Source of the DNA: Edaphochlamys debaryana
Lineage: Eukaryota; Chlorophyta; Chlorophyceae; Chlamydomonadales
Assembly (NCBI GenBank): GCA_016858145.1
Contig: JAEHOE010000018.1
Span: 682,001 to 746,000 of the forward strand
Length of the DNA stretch: 64,000 bases
Direction of reading: 5' to 3'
Shown here: positions 58,521 to 64,000 of the stretch, one piece after another
Layout: every line of letters starts with the position of its first letter
Numbering within the stretch: position 1 is the stretch's first letter
Notes under the pieces: generated by a model
Seen by the model: only the letters and a program-made list of their open reading frames with translations
Told to the model about the DNA's origin: nothing
Database searches by the model: none
Made by a program: the position numbers and the translations under genes

Positions 58521-61500
58521 TCAGGGCCCCGCCACCTGCCCTTGACCCGCTAGCCCCGCCGCCGCCGCCCCTTGCCTTGGTCCTGCCTCCTCCGCGGGAG
58601 CCTCCGACACCGCCACCTCCAGCCCCTCCCCCGCCGGCAGCGGCAGGGGCATGAGCCCAAGCGCCGCCGCCACCGCCGCTGCGTCCGCCACAGTCGGCCC
58701 CTCGCCCTCCGCCGCCCCCGCCGCCACGGGGCTACCGCCCACCTTGAGCACGGTCATTTTGTCGATGGGCTGAGGCTTGCGCTTGTAGACTTTCTGCGGA
58801 GAACGGGTTTGTAGACGATATTTTGTCGGATATGGGGTTGGGTTTGGGATGTGGGGCCTTGCGGGGGGCTCGAGGGGGGCGGGGGGCGGTGCGGGAGCGC
58901 ACGCGACGGGGGGAGCGTGTGGGCGCGGGACCGACCGACATCGCGCGGCTGTGCCTGCGAAGCTCTAAAGCAACTGCACTGCTAACCTTCTACAACGCTC
59001 TACGGAGTTTGTGCAGACAATGCAAACGCGCCGTAGCAGCAGCAAGCGACCCGCCGAGGCCCCCGCAGCGGGTCCTTCCCGCACGCTTGCGGCAGCTCCA
59101 CCCACCGCCCAGGACGCGGCCCTGCGCGAGGCGGCTGCGCGCCGCGAGGTCGCTCGCAAGGCGGCCAAGACCCTGGACGCGTCCCACCGCCACTCCAGCT
59201 GCTAGGAATCCCGGCCCCTGCCGCGCGCCCCCTCTCTCCCCCCCCCCCCCCCCCCCCCACACACCTGCTCGATGTACACCTGCCACTCCTCCTGCTTCTC
59301 CCGTGAGTAGCCCGCAGCCGTCCAGATGCCGCTGGGGTGGGGACGAGGCGGGGGTGGGGCAAAGTGACAAGCGAGGGAAGGAAAGGCGGCGACCGGCGAG
59401 CCCGATGCCCACGGAGGCCCCGAGCGTTCAGTCCGGGGCGTTGGGGAAGGCGAGGCGCGGTAACCCCGGTAAACGTTGAAAAGGAGGCCGCGCGGCTTCC
59501 CTCCAAGCCGATCCAACACCCGCCCTCCGCCTCCCTGCGCCCTAGCCCCAGCCCGCCCCTCCCTGTAGCCCCGCTTCCCCCTCTGCCAGCCCCCTTCCGC
59601 CCTTCCCGCTCCCACTGGCGAAGTGACGCTCTCCCACGCAGTTCCAGACTCCCCCGCCCCCCCCCACCTTCTCTTTCACCACCCCCCCTCACCCCCCCTC
59701 ACGTGGCCGGGTCCAGGAACACGGGCTCCAGGGGCACGTCCACCCGCTCGGCACGGCGGATGACCTCGGGGTCCATCTGGGGGGGATGGGTGGGTGGGGG
59801 CTGCTCGTGCAAGCCAGGGAAGCGTAGGCGCGGCGGGAATGGGTGCATCGGTACCGTCGGCAGCGTAAGGTTGGCGGAGGGTACCTTGATGAGGATGCGC
59901 CGGCGGGGCGGTGTGCGGCCCCGACGCAAGCGAGTTTCCTGGACAGGCTACTGGCATCGCCGACGGACCTTACGCTCTGGACCTCGGCGCTCATCGGTCT
60001 CGCCGGCCGCCGCCTTATCGCCTCTCGCTTGGATACAGACCCCCACGCGCCCCCACGCCCCCCACCCCGCCACCCCCCACCCCCCCACCCCCCACCCGCC
60101 CCCGCCCCCACCTGCAGCACCTCCAGCGGGTCCCGCTTGGTGTACCACTTGCGGATGGACGCCACCACACTGAAGCACTGCCGCGGGTCCAGCAGCTCGG
60201 GGAGGGTCTCCAGGACCTTCTCAGGGCGGGGCAGGGCGCCCAGCACCGGGGCCACCTGGGGGTGGGGGGTGGGAGGAGGGGGGGTGGGGGTGGGGAGGGA
60301 GGGGGGAAGCAGGGGGCAGGGGCGTGGGGGTAGGGGCATGGGGTGGGAGCTGAGGAGGTTGGGGGTTGAGAGAGCAGCCAGGTTGTAGCCTGGGGCTGGG
60401 AGCTCGCGAGCAGCGGTGGGTCCGAGGCTGGGGAGCGGCGGGGCCACTGCGGAGGGGTGGGGCGTATCAGTGGCTTGGCAGGAAGGAGTTGACTCAACTC
60501 CCCTCTCTCACTCGAAGCAATGACCATGCGCCCCGCACCCGCCCTGCCGCCATTCAGAAACCCCTCGGCCGGCACACGGCTTCCCCACCTCTCTGGACCT
60601 CGGTGCGCATTGGGCTCGCCGGCCGCCGCCTTATCGTCTCTCGCTCGAAGCAATACCCATGCGCCCCCCCCCCCCCACCTGCTCTATGTTGGACTGCAGC
60701 AGCTTCAGGCTCCACAGCAGCGTGCGCGGGTGCCTGTCCAGGAGCACCTCCACGTTGACCGTGGGGAAGGAGGTCTGGGGGGGGGGAGAGGAGGGGCCAG
60801 GGGCGGGGGCCTACAGGTCGGGAGCCGGAAAGCGAGTGCGGAGGGGCGGAAAAAGCGGTGCCGGGCGCCGCTCTTCTGAAACGACTCTAGCGCCTCCTGC
60901 GATGTTCAATCCTTTCTGCCGTGCTCGATTCTTTCTGGCTCTGACCTGGCACCTGCCCCCACTGAGCCCCACCTCGCACCCCATCGCCCACCCCACTCCC
61001 CACTCCCCCCGCCGCCATACCATCTGGGCTATCCAAACTCGTCAGAGATCACCCCCAATCCCCCCAACCCTCCACCCCCACCTTGATGAGGATGACCTTG
61101 GAGGCCAGCTCGGGGTCAGCAACCACCTTGGCCTGAGCCCGGAGGGGTGGGGTGGGGGGAGGCAGACGGCATGGGTGAGGCGAGGGAACCACACAGGCCG
61201 GGGCAGGCGCCTCACAACAGCCCCGCGCACGGGTCTTGCGTCCTGAGACTGCCATGCGTCCTGAGACTGCCCCGCGCACGGGTCTTGCGTCCTGAGGCCT
61301 CCCCCCCACACCCTCCCCTCCACCCCCACCCAGTCCGAGGCCTTCATGAGCTCCAGGTTGAGGGTCAGGCCGGGGAGCAGGGCGGCCAGCGCGTCCAGGC
61401 GCTCCCCTAGCACGTCGGCCTGGGGTTGGATGGGCGGGGTCGGGTGGGTCGGGTTGGATGGGCGGGGTTGGGCGGGCGGGGTTGGGTGCGGGGTGAAGGC

Positions 61501-61958
61501 AGGGATGCAGGGAAGGAGTGGGGAAAGAGTGGGGAAGGAGCTGGGTGAAGGGGGTCGGGGCTCCAGGTGCAGGCCTCCCCCGCCGGCTCCGGCGGCACCC
61601 GTGCGGCTGGTAGCCCACCAAGGCTTACCTTGAGCCCCAGGCGTGGTCCAGACGCGATGACTTCCTGTGTTGCGGGGCAAGGCAAGGGCCGGCGGGGGTT
61701 CCTGACGCCCGGAGGATTCCCGGGGCGAGCCTTGTGCGTGCGGGCGTTAGGGTTAAGGCTCTGAGCCGAGCCAAGAAGACGCACCTGTCTGGCGCGCTGA
61801 CGCCCGCGCTCCTTCCATTGATCAGCGCTCAGCGTGCTGCCTTTGGGCTCGGCAGCCGCCCTTACGGGCCTGCATGGCAGCCGAGAAGGCTCGCGCGCTG
61901 CCGTGGGAGAGCTGCGGTGCCCGCTAGCGATCCGGTGTACCCTTCCGACAAGCTGCAT
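58521..61958 (-). CDS. Plastid- or mitochondrion-targeted-type helical protein, mTERF-like (tentative)
   Basis: Nine exons: 61785-61958, 61629-61664, 61330-61419, 61082-61132, 60679-60774, 60112-60255, 59703-59776, 59265-59331 and 58521-58793, giving 334 aa. The N-terminus (MQLVGRVHRIASGHRSS) is basic and Ser/Arg-rich, as in organelle transit peptides. The middle repeats ~30-residue helical units with a Pro-Leu-Leu type turn: LLPGLTLNLELMKASDW, PELASKVILIK, VEVLLDRHPRTLLWSLKLLQ, VLETLPELLDPRQC and DPLEVLQMDPEVIRRAE. These recall mTERF repeats but are too diverged to call firmly. A basic segment (KVYKRKPQPIDKM) precedes an Ala/Gly/Glu-rich tail of about 75 residues. If mTERF-like, it would bind organelle nucleic acid. 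Three of its introns carry the dispersed ~60-bp element. Confidence 0.6.
59371..59426 (+). repeat. Dispersed ~60-bp intronic element, copy 2
   Basis: Reads GGCGGCGACCGGCGAGCCCG, then ATGCCCACGGAGGCCCCGAG. Plus orientation, thus antisense to the host mTERF-like gene. Confidence 0.55.
59967..60031 (-). repeat. Dispersed ~60-bp intronic element, copy 3
   Basis: On the minus strand it reads GATAAGGCGGCGGCCGGCGA, then GACCGATGAGCGCCGAGGTC and CAGAG. It is in sense with the host gene. Confidence 0.6.
60584..60650 (-). repeat. Dispersed ~60-bp intronic element, copy 4
   Basis: On the minus strand it reads GATAAGGCGGCGGCCGGCGA, then GCCCAATGCGCACCGAGGTC and CAGAG. Closest to copy 3; it lies in the intron before the exon at 60112-60255. 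Confidence 0.65.
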
Positions 61959-63453
61959 GCTGGAAGGAGCGGCTCCCGGGGCCGAACGAAAGAAGAAGTG
62001 CGTGTGCAAGCGGATGCTGCAAGTCTCGCCGACGCGTCTACTCACGCGTTAGGCAAACAGAAAAATAAGTAAATGATATGTAAGTATTCGCTTTGGGAGA
62101 GCTGGGGAGAAGCTGACGGCGTCGGCGCGCCATATCCGCTGCTGCCGACAGCCAAGCACGAACACAATCCTCCCCCCCCCGCCGTCGGAGACGGCAAACT
62201 CAGAGCGCCGAACTCTCGCCCTACTGCGTCCCCCGCTAGCCCCTTCTCGTGCCGCGCGCCGGGGCTGAGGGCAGGTTACGGGGTGGGGGCTATGTTGCGA
62301 GCGCTGACACACTTTATGGTCGAGATGTCATGCCTGCCCATCCGACATGCACCTCTCCGTCCCTTCGCTCCTGGTCCCCTCCCTCACTCACTCTGGCGTG
62401 TCCGAACGTGTTGCGTGGTGCGCCGGTGCGGCCCCTAGGATCCCCCGTGCGGCTGCTTGCTCCTGCCTGTCGCTCGGCCTCTCCCTCTTTCTGTTGCGTT
62501 GCGCACAGCCTAGTTGCGTTCAGCGGCATCCCCCTTCGTCGTCGTCCGGACTACGCTGCACGGCCTCTGCGAGCACAGAATCTCCCTCACTCTGGCTCAG
62601 TGGCGCCTGCCAGCTGCCGTTGTGCCTTCAAAGCACGCATCATCCGACGATGGCTTGCTGGGTAAGGGCACCAAGCATGCTCATCTGGCTTTACAGCCAG
62701 CCGTTCGCTCAGCCATGCCGCCCGCGAAGCCTGCAAGGGCCTACGTCCAGGTTCACTCCATCGTCTGCGGGCCGTCAGGCCACCTTATATCTTCCTTCGA
62801 GGCAGGCGAGTTCTTACGCGCCCCTCTCCTCTCGAGTTCACTCTCAACACAAACGGTTGACCCAACTTGGGGAGAACGAATTGCCTACCCTGCTCGCGCC
62901 TTGCCGCATTACCCCAACGATTTGCTTCTCTCGCCCAACGGGCTGACCCCCGCGCCCGTCCGGGCACCGCACATACCACGGACCCATGCTGGGCCCAAAC
63001 GGGGCGTCGTCAGGACCCGCCGGGGCCCTGCCTGGCACCCATGCAAACGCAACCTTCGCCCCACCCGTCGGTTCGTCAAACCGGGTCAACGCAGTCCCAA
63101 TCATGCAGTGCTCAGCCCCATGCGCCCCCGCCGCGCCCCGCGCGCCTCCGGTCCCCATCGCTTGGTCTGGGGTGGGCTTGCGCTCCGCCCAACATGTCTG
63201 CCCACCCCGCATACAGCACATGCGGCACGGGATGCAGGCTGCCCTCATCACCGACGCCCCCCGCCCTCCTCAGCGGCCATGCCCTTGCCATGTTTACGCC
63301 TTCACGCTCCTCGCCAGCCCAGAATTAAATCCAAGCCCGACCCAACTCAGGCAGGCGACGCAGGCCCGCCTTCCAGCCTTCTGCGCCTCGCCCCCACAAA
63401 CCACCGTACGACTTGCCGTACACACGCGAGCTGCCGTACAGTCGTACACCAGC
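61959..63453. other. Intergenic region between two minus-strand genes
   Basis: The left part is the promoter side of the mTERF-like gene. The right part is the 3' untranslated region of acetyl-CoA synthetase, with a minus-strand TGTAA at 62691-62695. Open frames in the C-rich 62.3-63.4 kb stretch are not family-like. Confidence 0.5.
62691..62695 (-). terminator. Candidate TGTAA poly(A) signal of the acetyl-CoA synthetase gene
   Basis: TGTAA on the minus strand, about 760 nt after the stop at 63454. Confidence 0.4.
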
Positions 63454-63562
63454 TTACTTCCCGCGCAGCTCCACCAGCGTCACTACCACGCCCGGGTCTG
63501 CCAGCGTGGAGATGTCCCCCAGCTGGTCCTCCTCCTTGCTCGCGATCTTGCGCAGCACGCGC

Positions 63563-63594
<32 letters not shown>

Positions 63595-64000
63595 GCCGGG
63601 GGCCTGCGGCGTTGGTCGGGGAGGGCGGGCGTCGTTTGTTAGAAGGTGCAAGCCGATGAGCACGGCGTCCCTCGCTACCCTTCCCCGCGCATGCTCTCCA
63701 CCCACGGCACGACCCCCTTCCGCCACCCTCGCTACAGGACGCCCTCCCCTGCACCCCGGCCACGCCTCCCTCTTCCGCCACCCCCGCTACGCTTCCTTCT
63801 GGCACTCCTCCCCTGCCCCTACCTCCCTTACCCCCCCCCCCCCCCCCCCGCCCCCCAGGCCCCCCAAACGCTCACCCAGTGGATGACGTCCGGCGCCGCG
63901 AACGCCCCGATGATGCCCCGCACCGACGCCACCAGCTCCTTCTTGAGCTCCTTGCTGGGCTCCTCGCCCACGTTGAGCGTCACGTAGGCGTAGATGCCCT
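63454..64000 (-). CDS. Acetyl-CoA synthetase, C-terminal end (gene continues past the right edge)
   Basis: Two exons are visible: 63876 to beyond 64000, and 63454-63603. They read [39 protein letters not shown], then [40 protein letters not shown] and a C-terminal [16 protein letters not shown] with its conserved Lys, and [10 protein letters not shown], are the signature C-terminal lid of acetate-CoA ligases (AMP-forming). Known for the family: ATP-dependent conversion of acetate to acetyl-CoA. Only about 90 residues are inside the window, so targeting and isoform cannot be judged. No ER- or peroxisome-type terminal tripeptide is present. Confidence 0.92.

Noticed and set aside
61205..61295. 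Direct repeat of about 28 bp (CGCGCACGGGTCTTGCGTCC)
   Set aside because: A local tandem duplication in one intron of the mTERF-like gene with no wider signal; not worth a separate claim.

Overview
The window reads as nuclear DNA of a volvocine-type green alga (Chlamydomonas or a close relative). It is visibly very GC-rich. Its genes are cut by many short GT-AG introns with C-rich or G-rich interiors. TGTAA, the green-algal poly(A) signal, follows several stops. Proteins carry Ala/Gly-rich inserts, and the gene families found are typical of this group. Coding sequence is only recoverable by joining exons, so each gene below was assembled by reading across splice sites until frame and family similarity agreed.

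Layout: 1.0-3.0 kb (+) a NEDD8-specific protease (NEDP1/SENP8 type); 3.8-5.0 kb (-) a small Nudix hydrolase; 5.9-7.9 kb (-) a Tim17/22/23-family membrane protein with a long Ala/Gln/Gly-rich tail; 9.0-10.0 kb (-) a conserved protein with a plastid-type leader; 10.3-16.0 kb (+) a large F-box-like/leucine-rich protein, followed by a stray copy of its own first exon at 16.4-16.7 kb; 17.6-21.9 kb (+) a secreted protein of five HYR modules, two PAN/Apple-like modules and a CUB-like region; 23.5-36.9 kb (-) a 35-exon paladin-type phosphatase with three phosphatase-like repeats; 38.1-40.5 kb (+) a probable B3-like DNA-binding protein broken by a one-base frameshift; 41.4-58.0 kb (+) three tandem paralogues of a secreted protein with two SRCR-like domains; 58.5-62.0 kb (-) a plastid-type helical-repeat protein resembling mTERF; 63.5 kb to the right edge (-) the C-terminus of acetyl-CoA synthetase.

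The genes do not form one pathway. The most system-like part is the 41-58 kb SRCR cluster: three 15-exon genes with the same intron positions and phases, the same two 21-nt microexons, a non-canonical GC-AG intron kept in two copies, and a 17-bp identical element upstream of two copies. With the HYR/PAN/CUB gene it gives the window two kinds of animal-like modular extracellular proteins. Other unusual signals are a 90-nt pre-miRNA-like hairpin with a perfect 21-bp stem inside a paladin intron, a ~650-bp array of a 7-bp unit inside an SRCR intron, a ~60-bp dispersed intronic element in four copies, and a partial duplication of the paladin catalytic-loop exon.
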